From an uncultured Pelagibacteraceae bacterium (lineage in GTDB: Bacteria; Pseudomonadota; Alphaproteobacteria; Pelagibacterales; Pelagibacteraceae): a stretch of 61,073 nucleotides of DNA. Positions 1 to 7,554 of this stretch are shown piece after piece. The notes under the pieces were generated by a model that was not told the DNA's origin, did no database searches, and saw only the letters and a program-made list of their open reading frames with translations. Location: contig CACKKY010000003.1 of assembly GCA_902600855.1 (NCBI GenBank), forward strand, positions 1 to 61,073. The letters are read 5' to 3'. How positions within the stretch are numbered: the stretch's first letter is position 1; every line of letters starts with the position of its first letter. The position numbers and the translations under genes were made by a program.

Positions 1-553
1 CCAAATAAAAGATAAGATCAGTTTAGAGTCCTTGTGGAATGAACTAATCTATAAGAGATTTTATAATAAGGTTAGAATTGATAGAGATAAGTTAAAAAAT
101 AAAGTAATAGAAGATAACGATAAAAAAATAAAATCCTATTTACTATCCGAAATATTCTTTAAACAGCCTAAAAATCAAAGTTTAGAAGAGAAATATAATT
201 TAATCAAAAAAGATATAATTGAGAAAGGATTTTCAAGTGCAGTTTTACTGCATAGCATTTCTGATACTTCAGTAAATGGTGGTGATCTAGGGTGGATTGC
301 TGAAACGTCTTTAAATCCAAAAATAAGAAACAAAATATCAATTTTGAAGACTGGAGATATATCAAGCCCTATAATTGTGCCTGGTGGTTTCTTAGTTTTA
401 AAATTAAATGAAATAAAAAGCGAAAAGAAAGAGTATGATATTGAAAAAAAAGTTGATGAATTAATACGTATCTCAACTAACCAACAACTTAATCGACTTT
501 CAAATATCTATTATGATAAAATAAAGAAAGAAATCAAAATCGATGAGTTATAA
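1..553 (+). CDS. surA: SurA-like periplasmic peptidyl-prolyl isomerase, 3' part (5' end outside window)
   Basis: The reading frame is open from base 2 with no stop, so this is the C-terminal part of a gene that begins before the window. The visible 180 or so residues contain a parvulin (PpiC-type) rotamase domain, with the signature stretch 'GGDLGWI' followed by a 'GDISSPI' segment and 'GGFLVLKLNE'. SurA chaperones outer-membrane proteins through the periplasm. Position supports the call: surA-pdxA-rsmA is a common proteobacterial order, and the stop overlaps the pdxA start by 11 bp. The TTG at 32 lies inside the frame and is unlikely to be the real start. The N-terminal signal peptide and chaperone domain cannot be checked here. 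Confidence 0.82.
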   Translation, partial: QIKDKISLESLWNELIYKRFYNKVRIDRDKLKNKVIEDNDKKIKSYLLSEIFFKQPKNQSLEEKYNLIKKDIIEKGFSSAVLLHSISDTSVNGGDLGWIAETSLNPKIRNKISILKTGDISSPIIVPGGFLVLKLNEIKSEKKEYDIEKKVDELIRISTNQQLNRLSNIYYDKIKKEIKIDEL

Positions 554-1508
554 ACCAATATTAATAGTTGCAGGAGAACCAAACAGTATTTTTTTAGAAA
601 TATTTTTTAAGTCCTTAAAATCAAATAGATATAAATCTCCATTAATTTTAATTTGCTCAAAAAAATTATTAATTAAACAAATGAAAAGATTTAGTTTAAA
701 AAAGGAAATTAATGAAATAGATCCAATCAATATTGATAATAGAAAATTAAAAAAAAACATTATTAATTTAATTGATATTGAGCTAAATCTAAATTCATTC
801 TCAAAAAAAAATACTAAAAAATCACAATTATATATTAAAGAATGTTTTGATGTTGCTTTTAAAATTATTAAAAAAAATACAACTAATAAATTTATAAATG
901 GTCCAATAAGTAAAGATAAATTTCTCAACAAAAAATTTTTTGGTATGACAGAATATATAGCTTGTGAATTTAAAGTTAAAAATAGTGCTATGTTAATTTA
1001 TAATGAAAAATTATCAGTATGCCCTATAACAACTCACTTACCACTAAAATCAGTTGCTTCAAAAATTAATAAAAAATTGCTAATTAAAAAAATTAAATTA
1101 ATTGAAAACTTTTATAAAAATGATTTAAAGATAAAACCTAAAATCGCTGTTTTAGGTCTTAACCCACACTGCGAAAGTGTCGATAAATTTAATGAAGATA
1201 AAATGATTTTAAAACCAACAATAAATTCAATTAAAAAATTAGGCATAAAAATATCTGGACCATATCCATCTGATACAATTTTTTTAAAGAATAATAGAAA
1301 AAAATTTCATGTAATTGTTGGTATGTATCATGATCAAGTTTTAACTCCTTTAAAAACATTATATGAATATGATGCAATTAATATAACTCTAGGACTTCCA
1401 TTTTTAAGAATATCTCCAGACCATGGGCCAAATGAAAAAATGGTAGGTAAAAATATATCTAATCCTTTAAGTTTAAAAAAAGCTCTAAATTTTTTGGACA
1501 AAAATTGA
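543..1508 (+). CDS. pdxA: 4-hydroxythreonine-4-phosphate dehydrogenase PdxA
   Basis: This enzyme oxidises 4-phosphohydroxy-L-threonine in the DXP-dependent pyridoxal phosphate pathway, in the cytosol. The 321-aa product has the three metal-binding histidine contexts of PdxA: 'TTHLPL' near residue 165, 'LNPHCE' near 207 and 'YHDQ' near 262. These are followed by 'LGLPFLR' and 'DHG'. The stretch after DHG ('PNEKMVGK') differs from the usual 'TAxDxAGK'. The ATG at 543 overlaps surA, and the stop overlaps the rsmA start by 4 bp, so the three genes are probably co-transcribed and translationally coupled. The sequence is very lysine/asparagine/isoleucine rich, in line with the low GC. Confidence 0.9.
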   Translation: MSYKPILIVAGEPNSIFLEIFFKSLKSNRYKSPLILICSKKLLIKQMKRFSLKKEINEIDPINIDNRKLKKNIINLIDIELNLNSFSKKNTKKSQLYIKECFDVAFKIIKKNTTNKFINGPISKDKFLNKKFFGMTEYIACEFKVKNSAMLIYNEKLSVCPITTHLPLKSVASKINKKLLIKKIKLIENFYKNDLKIKPKIAVLGLNPHCESVDKFNEDKMILKPTINSIKKLGIKISGPYPSDTIFLKNNRKKFHVIVGMYHDQVLTPLKTLYEYDAINITLGLPFLRISPDHGPNEKMVGKNISNPLSLKKALNFLDKN

Positions 1509-2290
1509 TTAGAACAAAAAAAAGTCTGGGACAAAATTTTCTTATCGATGATAAAATTTTAGAGAAGATTGTTGATATAACAGAAATAGCAAATAAAACA
1601 ATTTTAGAAATCGGACCAGGGAGTGGAAATCTAACATCCTATATACTTAAAAAGAATCCAAAAAAAATTTATGTTGTAGAAAAAGATGATATTTTAGCAA
1701 ATAATTTAAATAAAAATTTTAAAAATCAACTTATAATAATTAATGAAGACATTTTAAAAATTGATGAAAAATCTATATCAAAGGAAAGTCTAATCGTTTT
1801 TGGAAATCTTCCTTACAATATTTCGACAGAAATTCTAAGCAAATGGATAATTAATCTACAAGATACCTTTTGGTTTGATTATCTTATTTTAATGTTTCAA
1901 AAAGAAGTTGCAGATAGAATAATAGCAAAATTTAATACAAAATCTTACGGTAGATTATCAATTTTAAGTAATTGGAAATTAAATATAAAAAAAATTTGCG
2001 ATATTAAACCTGAGTCTTTTAATCCTAAACCAAAAGTAGATAGCACTTTATTATTCTTTTCTCCAAAAGAAAAATTTTTTCAAATTAAAAATCCAAGGAA
2101 CTTAGAAAAAATAACTAGAATATTTTTTAATCAGCGTAGAAAAATGTTAAAAAAACCTTTTTATCAATTATTTAATGACAATAATGAAATATTAGATAAA
2201 CTTAATATCAATTTGAATTTAAGACCACAAAATCTAGATTTTGATAAATATTATCAACTAGCTAGTGAATATGAAAATTTAAGAAGTTAA
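1505..2290 (+). CDS. rsmA: 16S rRNA dimethyladenosine transferase RsmA (KsgA)
   Basis: RsmA dimethylates two adjacent adenosines in helix 45 of 16S rRNA late in 30S assembly. The 261-aa product starts with the family hallmark 'LGQNFLID', then has the SAM-binding loop '[11 protein letters not shown]' at about 34-44 and the catalytic 'NLPYNIST' near 105. A C-terminal 'NQRRKMLKK' resembles the usual 'FxQRRKTL'. The start is a TTG at 1505 that overlaps the pdxA stop, and no better start keeps the LGQNFLID motif. Its 3' end overlaps the convergent gmk gene by 12 bp. Confidence 0.93.
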   Translation: MIRTKKSLGQNFLIDDKILEKIVDITEIANKTILEIGPGSGNLTSYILKKNPKKIYVVEKDDILANNLNKNFKNQLIIINEDILKIDEKSISKESLIVFGNLPYNISTEILSKWIINLQDTFWFDYLILMFQKEVADRIIAKFNTKSYGRLSILSNWKLNIKKICDIKPESFNPKPKVDSTLLFFSPKEKFFQIKNPRNLEKITRIFFNQRRKMLKKPFYQLFNDNNEILDKLNINLNLRPQNLDFDKYYQLASEYENLRS

Positions 2291-2911
2291 TTTATTTACG
2301 TGATCTCGAATAAATTCTAAATCATAATCTTTTGAGCCATTATACAGCTCCGCTTCAATTAAATTCTTTATCTTTAAAAAGCATTTATCTAAATCATCAT
2401 TTATAACAACATAATCGTAATTAATCCAATGTAAGACATCTCTTCCAAATTGCTTCATCCTTTCGTCCACAATTAATTTATCTTTCATGTCTCTGCTTGA
2501 AAGTCTATTGTACAAAACTTCTTTACTTGGAGGTAATATAAAAAATGTTATTAATTTATAATCTAATTTTTTATTCTTAATCTGATCAGCGCCTTGCCAA
2601 TCAATATCAAATAAAACATTTCTACCTTTATTTAATTTATCAATAACTGGAGTCCTTGAAGTTCCATACAAATTGTTAAATACTTTTGCATATTCTAAGA
2701 ATTCCTCATTATTTACTAATCTTTTAAATTCATTTTCATTTATAAAAAAATAATCTTTATCTGGTATTTCATTTGGTCTGGGTTGACGTGTGGTATGTGA
2801 AATTGAAATATCGAAATTATCTAAATCAGACAACATATGTGTCAAAGTCGTTTTACCAGCTCCTGATGGAGAGGATAATATTATCATCACCCCTTCTTTT
2901 ACTGAGGGCAT
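2279..2911 (-). CDS. gmk: Guanylate kinase
   Basis: Gmk phosphorylates GMP to GDP, feeding GTP and dGTP pools. The 210-aa protein has a P-loop '[10 protein letters not shown]' near residues 13-22, the GMP-binding '[11 protein letters not shown]' near 38-48, and 'LFDIDWQGA' near 97-105. Length is normal. The ATG at 2911 lies only 8 bp after the acpP stop. An in-frame ATG at 2887 is a less likely start, because alphaproteobacterial homologues carry a short extension before the P-loop. Being placed directly behind acpP is unusual, as fabF and mltG commonly lie between. Confidence 0.93.
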   Translation of the reverse strand: MPSVKEGVMIILSSPSGAGKTTLTHMLSDLDNFDISISHTTRQPRPNEIPDKDYFFINENEFKRLVNNEEFLEYAKVFNNLYGTSRTPVIDKLNKGRNVLFDIDWQGADQIKNKKLDYKLITFFILPPSKEVLYNRLSSRDMKDKLIVDERMKQFGRDVLHWINYDYVVINDDLDKCFLKIKNLIEAELYNGSKDYDLEFIRDHVNKLTS

Positions 2912-2919
2912 TTATATTA

Positions 2920-3159
2920 TTAGTTTGCTTTTCCTTCGATAAATTTAACTGCATCGCCTACAGTTAAAATTTTCTCAGCTTCACTGTCTGAAATCTCTGA
3001 TCCAAACTCTTCCTCGAAAGCCATAACTAACTCAACAGTATCTAAACTATCAGCACCTAAATCATCTATAAAACTTGAATCTTCAGTTACTTTTGCTTCA
3101 TCAATACCCAAGTGATCAGCAACGATTTTCTTAACTTTGCTTGAAACTTCTTCTGACAT
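2920..3159 (-). CDS. acpP: Acyl carrier protein
   Basis: ACP carries growing acyl chains on a phosphopantetheine arm attached to the serine of the 'DSLD' motif, here in '[13 protein letters not shown]' near residue 37. The 79-aa acidic protein is the standard size. It lies between fabG upstream and gmk downstream in a minus-strand run fabD-fabG-acpP-gmk. The low-lysine, acidic composition stands out from the lysine-rich neighbours, as expected for ACP. Confidence 0.97.
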   Translation of the reverse strand: MSEEVSSKVKKIVADHLGIDEAKVTEDSSFIDDLGADSLDTVELVMAFEEEFGSEISDSEAEKILTVGDAVKFIEGKAN

Positions 3160-3208
3160 ATATATCCTTTTTAGTTATAAATTCTTAATAGTTTAAATAC
3201 CTATTTTG

Positions 3209-3946
3209 TCAAGCCATATACATGCCTCCATTAACATGTAATGTTTCTCCATTTATATAGCCAGACTGATTGGAGCTTAAAAAAAGCACAGCATTTGCTA
3301 TATCATCAGCTTCTCCTAAGCGAGCTGAAGGTATTTTAGAGATGATAACTTCTTTAAATTTTTCATCAATCTTATCTGTCATTGCTGTTTTTATAAAACC
3401 AGGAGAGATACAATTTATATTAATATTTTTTTTTGCATATTCTATTGCAAGGCTTTTAGACATTGCAATGATTCCCGCTTTAGAAGCTGTATAATTTGAC
3501 TGTCCTAAATTTCCAGTATGACCTACTACTGATGTTATATTGACTATTTTGCCAGATTTATTCTTCAACATTTTCTTTATCGCAAATTTGCTCATTAAAA
3601 AAGTGGATGTTAAATTTATATCGATTACTTTTTTCCATTCATCTAAGCTCATTCTTATTGCTAGATTATCTTGTGTTATGCCTGCATTATTAATAATACA
3701 ATCTAAATTACCTCCTAATTCACGAGTTGCATTATCAATAAATTCTTCAATTTTTGTGCTTTGAGAAATATCAAAGCTCATTATATTTATTTTTTCAAAT
3801 TTTTTTTTAAGCTCGTCTAATTTTTCTATTCTAGTTCCTGAAGCTAATATATTAGCGCCTGCCTCATATAATTTTTTAACAATAGAATTTCCTATTCCAC
3901 CAGACGCGCCAGTAACAATAATATTTTTATCTTTTAAATCGTTCAT
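3209..3946 (-). CDS. fabG: 3-oxoacyl-ACP reductase FabG
   Basis: FabG is the NADPH-dependent short-chain reductase of the fatty acid elongation cycle. The 245-aa protein has the SDR cofactor motif 'TGASGGIGNS' near 13-22, 'NNAG' near 85-88, the catalytic serine in 'NITSVVG', and the YxxxK pair in 'NYTASKAG' near 151-158. It ends with the FabG-typical 'GxxxHVNGGMYM'. Its start overlaps the fabD stop by 4 bp, which indicates translational coupling, and acpP follows after 49 bp. Confidence 0.94.
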   Translation of the reverse strand: MNDLKDKNIIVTGASGGIGNSIVKKLYEAGANILASGTRIEKLDELKKKFEKINIMSFDISQSTKIEEFIDNATRELGGNLDCIINNAGITQDNLAIRMSLDEWKKVIDINLTSTFLMSKFAIKKMLKNKSGKIVNITSVVGHTGNLGQSNYTASKAGIIAMSKSLAIEYAKKNININCISPGFIKTAMTDKIDEKFKEVIISKIPSARLGEADDIANAVLFLSSNQSGYINGETLHVNGGMYMA

Positions 3947-4869
3947 ATTTTTAAGTTTTCTATGTCTCCTTGATTATTTATTGTATCTATTTTCACTTCT
4001 CGATTAATTCTTTTAACTAGCCCAGATAATACTTTACCTGGACCAATCTCTATAAAATGATTTATATCATCTTTTATCATATTAATCACACTTTCTCTCC
4101 ATCTGACCCTATTTTCTATTTGTTTAATCAATAAATTTTTTAAATCATCTACATTATCAATTTTTTGAGCAGTTACATTTGAGATTAATTTATTATCTGA
4201 GTTTTTAAATTCTAATTTATTTATTTCTTCTGTCATAACTTCAGTTGCATTAATCATCAGATCACAATGAAAAGGAGCGCTTACTGGCAATTTAACATTT
4301 TTAATAGAATTATTCTTCAAAATTATAATAAGTTTATCTAAATCATCATTTTTTCCACTTAAAACAATTTGTCCATCAGAATTATCATTTGCTATTTGTA
4401 CTTTAAATTTATCTTTGTTTTCTAAAAGTAATTTTTCAATTATTTCTATTTTTGAGCCTAAAACTGCAACCATTCCCCCAATTCCTTTTGGGACCGAGTT
4501 TTGCATTGCTTCTCCTCTTATTCTCAGTATTTTTAAGGTATCAATAAAAGTTAAGTATCCAGCACAAGCTAGAGCAGAATATTCTCCAAGTGAATGTCCA
4601 GCAAAATATTTGGCATCATTCAAATTAATATTAAACTCCTGCTTAACAACATTAAATATTGAATAACTAATAAGAAATATTGCTGGCTGAGTATTAACTG
4701 TTAAATCAAGCTTATCTTTTGGACCATTTAAAATAAGTTTTGATAAAGAAAAATTAAGGGTGTTATCGGCTTCTTTAAATAAATTTTTTACAAGATCGTA
4801 CTTGTCATAAAATTCTTTTCCCATTCCAACTATTTGAGAACCTTGACCTGGGAAAATTACTGAAAACAT
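3943..4869 (-). CDS. fabD: Malonyl-CoA:ACP transacylase FabD
   Basis: FabD loads malonyl groups from CoA onto ACP. The 308-aa protein shows 'PGQGSQ' near residues 7-12, the nucleophile elbow 'GHSLGEYSALACAG' near 91-104, and the acid/base histidine in 'PFHCDLM' near 200. It is the first gene of the minus-strand fabD-fabG-acpP-gmk run. It starts back to back with the plus-strand ribosomal operon, sharing an 86-bp divergent promoter region. Confidence 0.94.
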   Translation of the reverse strand: MFSVIFPGQGSQIVGMGKEFYDKYDLVKNLFKEADNTLNFSLSKLILNGPKDKLDLTVNTQPAIFLISYSIFNVVKQEFNINLNDAKYFAGHSLGEYSALACAGYLTFIDTLKILRIRGEAMQNSVPKGIGGMVAVLGSKIEIIEKLLLENKDKFKVQIANDNSDGQIVLSGKNDDLDKLIIILKNNSIKNVKLPVSAPFHCDLMINATEVMTEEINKLEFKNSDNKLISNVTAQKIDNVDDLKNLLIKQIENRVRWRESVINMIKDDINHFIEIGPGKVLSGLVKRINREVKIDTINNQGDIENLKI

Positions 4870-4894
4870 ATAAAAAAAACTAAATATTTTCCTT

Positions 4895-4923
4895 TTTAAC
4901 TATTGAAATTGAACATTTATAAT
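4895..4923 (+). promoter_or_regulatory. Candidate promoter for rpsF-rpsR-rplI
   Basis: A perfect TATAAT lies at 4918-4923, with a weak TTTAAC 17 bp upstream at 4895-4900. It sits in the divergent gap between fabD and rpsF, 32 bp before the rpsF ATG. AT-rich DNA produces such matches by chance, so this rests mainly on its location upstream of an obviously transcribed operon. Confidence 0.4.
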
Positions 4924-4955
4924 AGTATATCCTCACATTTTATTAAAGAACATAA

Positions 4956-5309
4956 ATGAATTTATACGAACACACAATTATAGCTAGACAAGATACTTCT
5001 CCAAGTGAAATAAAACAATTAATGGAAAAATATTCTAAAATTATTGAAAAAAATGATGGAGAAGTTGTGAAAACTGAAAACTGGGGACTGCTGAACTTAT
5101 CTTACATTATTAAAAAAAATAAAAAAGGTAGCTATTTACATTTCAAGATCAAAGGTAAAGGTAATGTAATAAATGAATTAGAAAAAAATGAGTCAATTGA
5201 TAAAAAGTTATTAAGATATTTGACTGTAAAGGTTAAAAAATTTGATTTAGAAAAAAATTATTTTTCTAAAAAAGACGAAAGTGATAAAAAAGAAAATAAT
5301 CATAATTAA
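4956..5309 (+). CDS. rpsF: 30S ribosomal protein S6
   Basis: S6 binds the central domain of 16S rRNA as a dimer with S18. The 117-aa product has the S6 N-terminus '[10 protein letters not shown]', the '[18 protein letters not shown]' region (standard form W-G-x-R-x-L-A-Y-x-I-x-K) and 'LLRYLTVKV'. It carries a charged Lys/Asp/Glu-rich tail of about 20 residues. It opens a tight rpsF-rpsR-rplI cluster with 2-bp gaps. Confidence 0.95.
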   Translation: MNLYEHTIIARQDTSPSEIKQLMEKYSKIIEKNDGEVVKTENWGLLNLSYIIKKNKKGSYLHFKIKGKGNVINELEKNESIDKKLLRYLTVKVKKFDLEKNYFSKKDESDKKENNHN

Positions 5310-5311
5310 TT

Positions 5312-5584
5312 ATGCCAAAAAGACAAAGTGGAAATAAAAAAGGTAAACAGAGCAATTTTGCAAAGCTCAGCATTTTTCAACCAAATAAGTATAAATTTAA
5401 AAAAAGTTGTCCGCTTTCAGCTAAAGGAGCTCCTGAAGTAGATTATAAAAATATAAAACTTTTAAAAAAGTATATGTCTGAAAATGGAAAAATTTTGCCT
5501 TCAAGAATTACAAATGTCAGCCAAAAAAAACAGAGAGAATTGTCTCTATCAATTAAAAGAGCAAGAAATTTAGCATTAATTTAA
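5312..5584 (+). CDS. rpsR: 30S ribosomal protein S18
   Basis: The 90-aa product matches S18: a basic N-terminus, '[22 protein letters not shown]' region (typically 'CPFxxxxxxxIDYKDxxLLxxY'), '[20 protein letters not shown]' region and the closing '[10 protein letters not shown]'. It follows rpsF by 2 bp and precedes rplI by 2 bp. It acts with S6 on the 30S platform. Confidence 0.96.
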   Translation: MPKRQSGNKKGKQSNFAKLSIFQPNKYKFKKSCPLSAKGAPEVDYKNIKLLKKYMSENGKILPSRITNVSQKKQRELSLSIKRARNLALI

Positions 5585-5586
5585 TT

Positions 5587-6045
5587 ATGAAAGTTATTTT
5601 ATTAGAAAACTTAAAAAGAATAGGAACTATCGGAGAAATAATAGATGTTAAAAGAGGTTATGCTAGAAATTTTTTAATAGCAAATAAAAAAGCGCTATAT
5701 GCATCGAAAGAAAATATTTCTGAGGTTGAAAAAATAAAATCTGATTTATCTAAGAAAGATAATGAAAAGAAAAAGCAAGCAATCCAAACATCTGAGAAAA
5801 TAAATGGATCGGAATACTCAGTAAAAAAACTAAGCACAGAAAATAACGAACTATATGGTTCAGTAAAACCTACAGAAATTTCAAAACTAATAAAAGAAGA
5901 AAATAAAATAGATATTAAACCTTCTATGATACAACCTTTATCAGAAATCAAATCCTTGGGTAAATTTAAAGTAAGAATTGCTCTTCACTCTGAAGTTGAT
6001 GCTGAAATAACAATAAACGTACAATCAGCTGACACTATACAATAA
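5587..6045 (+). CDS. rplI: 50S ribosomal protein L9
   Basis: L9 has two RNA-binding domains joined by a long helix and binds 23S rRNA near the L1 stalk. The 152-aa product begins with the standard 'MKVILLENLKRIGTIGEI' followed by 'VKRGYARNFLI'. A charged central helix covers roughly residues 40-80, and the C-terminal domain has 'ELYGSVKPTEI' and a 'VRIALHSEV' strand. Length is usual. Many Alphaproteobacteria have a DUF2232 gene between rpsR and rplI; none is present here. Confidence 0.95.
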   Translation: MKVILLENLKRIGTIGEIIDVKRGYARNFLIANKKALYASKENISEVEKIKSDLSKKDNEKKKQAIQTSEKINGSEYSVKKLSTENNELYGSVKPTEISKLIKEENKIDIKPSMIQPLSEIKSLGKFKVRIALHSEVDAEITINVQSADTIQ

Positions 6046-6114
6046 TTATACATTTTTTTCCCCAGTCCTAATTTATAATTTTTTTTTAACATTTATTGTT
6101 ATAAATTTTAAAAA

Positions 6115-7533
6115 ATGGAAAATAATTTAAGTATTGTTAAAGATCAATTTAAAGAACTTCCTAATAATATTGAAGCTGAACAAGCAGTTATAGGATCTAT
6201 TTTAGTTACAAATGAAATATTTGACGAAATCAGTGTGATCATTTCTAGTATAAACTTTTATGATCCAATGCATCAAAAAATTTACGAAGCAATAGAAAAC
6301 CTTATTTATAAAGGTTTGTTAGCAAATCCAATTACATTAAAAAATTATTTTGAGAGTGAAAAAGATGATCTTAATGTACCTGAATACTTGGTTAAAGTTA
6401 CTAAGTTCTCTACTTCAGTAAGACAAGCTATTGAGTATTCAAAAATAATTTATGATATGTTTGTAAGAAGGGAGCTTATAAAGATTTCTGAACAAACAAT
6501 TGACAGTGCAAAATTAAACGACCTAGATATAAATGGTCAAACTATAATTGAAAATTCTGAAAGATTATTATTTGACTTAGCAGAAAAAGGTTCATTTAGT
6601 TCTTCTCTGATAAAATTTGATGAAGCAATGAAGCAGACAATTGATATGGCATCTGCAGCTTATAAGAATGAAGAAGGCATAGTTGGCGTTCCAACCGGGT
6701 TAAGAGATTTAGATGATCGATTAGGCGGACTTCATCAATCAGATTTAATTATCATTGCTGGAAGACCTTCAATGGGAAAAACGTCATTAGCAACTAATAT
6801 CGCTTTTAATGCCGCACAAAAATTACAGGATAATGGAAAAAAATCCACAATAGCTTTTTTTTCTCTAGAAATGTCTTCAGAACAATTATCAACAAGAATT
6901 TTAGCTGAACAAGCAAGAATTAGGTCTAATGATATCAGAAGAGGAAAAATTTCAGATGAACAGTTTAATAAATTTTTAGAAACATCCAAAAATATATCAG
7001 AACTCCCACTTTATATAGATGAAACACCTGCGATAAGTATTGCTGCGATGAGTAATAGAGCAAGACGGATTAAAAGGCTGTTTGGTTTAGATATGATTAT
7101 TGTTGATTACATACAGTTAATGAGAGGAACATCTTTTAATAAAGATGGAAGAGTACAAGAAATTTCACAAATTACTCAAGGATTAAAGGCAATTGCTAAA
7201 GAGCTTTCAATCCCTGTTGTAGCTTTATCTCAATTATCTAGACAAGTTGAACAAAGGGATGATCATAAACCTCAATTATCTGATTTAAGAGAGTCTGGTT
7301 CAATTGAGCAAGATGCAGATGTTGTAATGTTTGTTTATAGAGAAGGATATTATTTACAAAGAAAAGAGCCAAGAGAAGCAACAGTTGAACATGCAGAATG
7401 GCAAGCAAAAATGAATGAAGTTGCACATTTAGCGGAGATAATTATTGGTAAACAAAGACATGGTCCAACTGGCAAGGTATCACTTGAATTTGAAGAACAA
7501 TTTACCAAATTTAAGGATACTCAATTAACCTAA
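6115..7533 (+). CDS. dnaB: Replicative DNA helicase DnaB
   Basis: DnaB is the hexameric helicase that unwinds the replication fork. The 472-aa protein has the N-terminal primase-interaction domain starting 'PNNIEAEQAVIGSIL', then a RecA-like domain with Walker A 'GRPSMGKT' (216-223), the DnaB signature 'FFSLEMSSEQLSTRI', Walker B 'IIVDYIQLM' and 'ALSQLSRQVEQR'. No intein is visible. It follows rplI by 69 bp, the usual alphaproteobacterial neighbour. Confidence 0.97.
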   Translation: MENNLSIVKDQFKELPNNIEAEQAVIGSILVTNEIFDEISVIISSINFYDPMHQKIYEAIENLIYKGLLANPITLKNYFESEKDDLNVPEYLVKVTKFSTSVRQAIEYSKIIYDMFVRRELIKISEQTIDSAKLNDLDINGQTIIENSERLLFDLAEKGSFSSSLIKFDEAMKQTIDMASAAYKNEEGIVGVPTGLRDLDDRLGGLHQSDLIIIAGRPSMGKTSLATNIAFNAAQKLQDNGKKSTIAFFSLEMSSEQLSTRILAEQARIRSNDIRRGKISDEQFNKFLETSKNISELPLYIDETPAISIAAMSNRARRIKRLFGLDMIIVDYIQLMRGTSFNKDGRVQEISQITQGLKAIAKELSIPVVALSQLSRQVEQRDDHKPQLSDLRESGSIEQDADVVMFVYREGYYLQRKEPREATVEHAEWQAKMNEVAHLAEIIIGKQRHGPTGKVSLEFEEQFTKFKDTQLT

Positions 7534-7554
7534 ATTAAAATATAAAGAGCATTA

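Noticed and set aside
6087..6114. TATAAA-like -10 just upstream of dnaB
   Set aside because: No matching -35 at an acceptable distance; such boxes are frequent by chance at this AT content.
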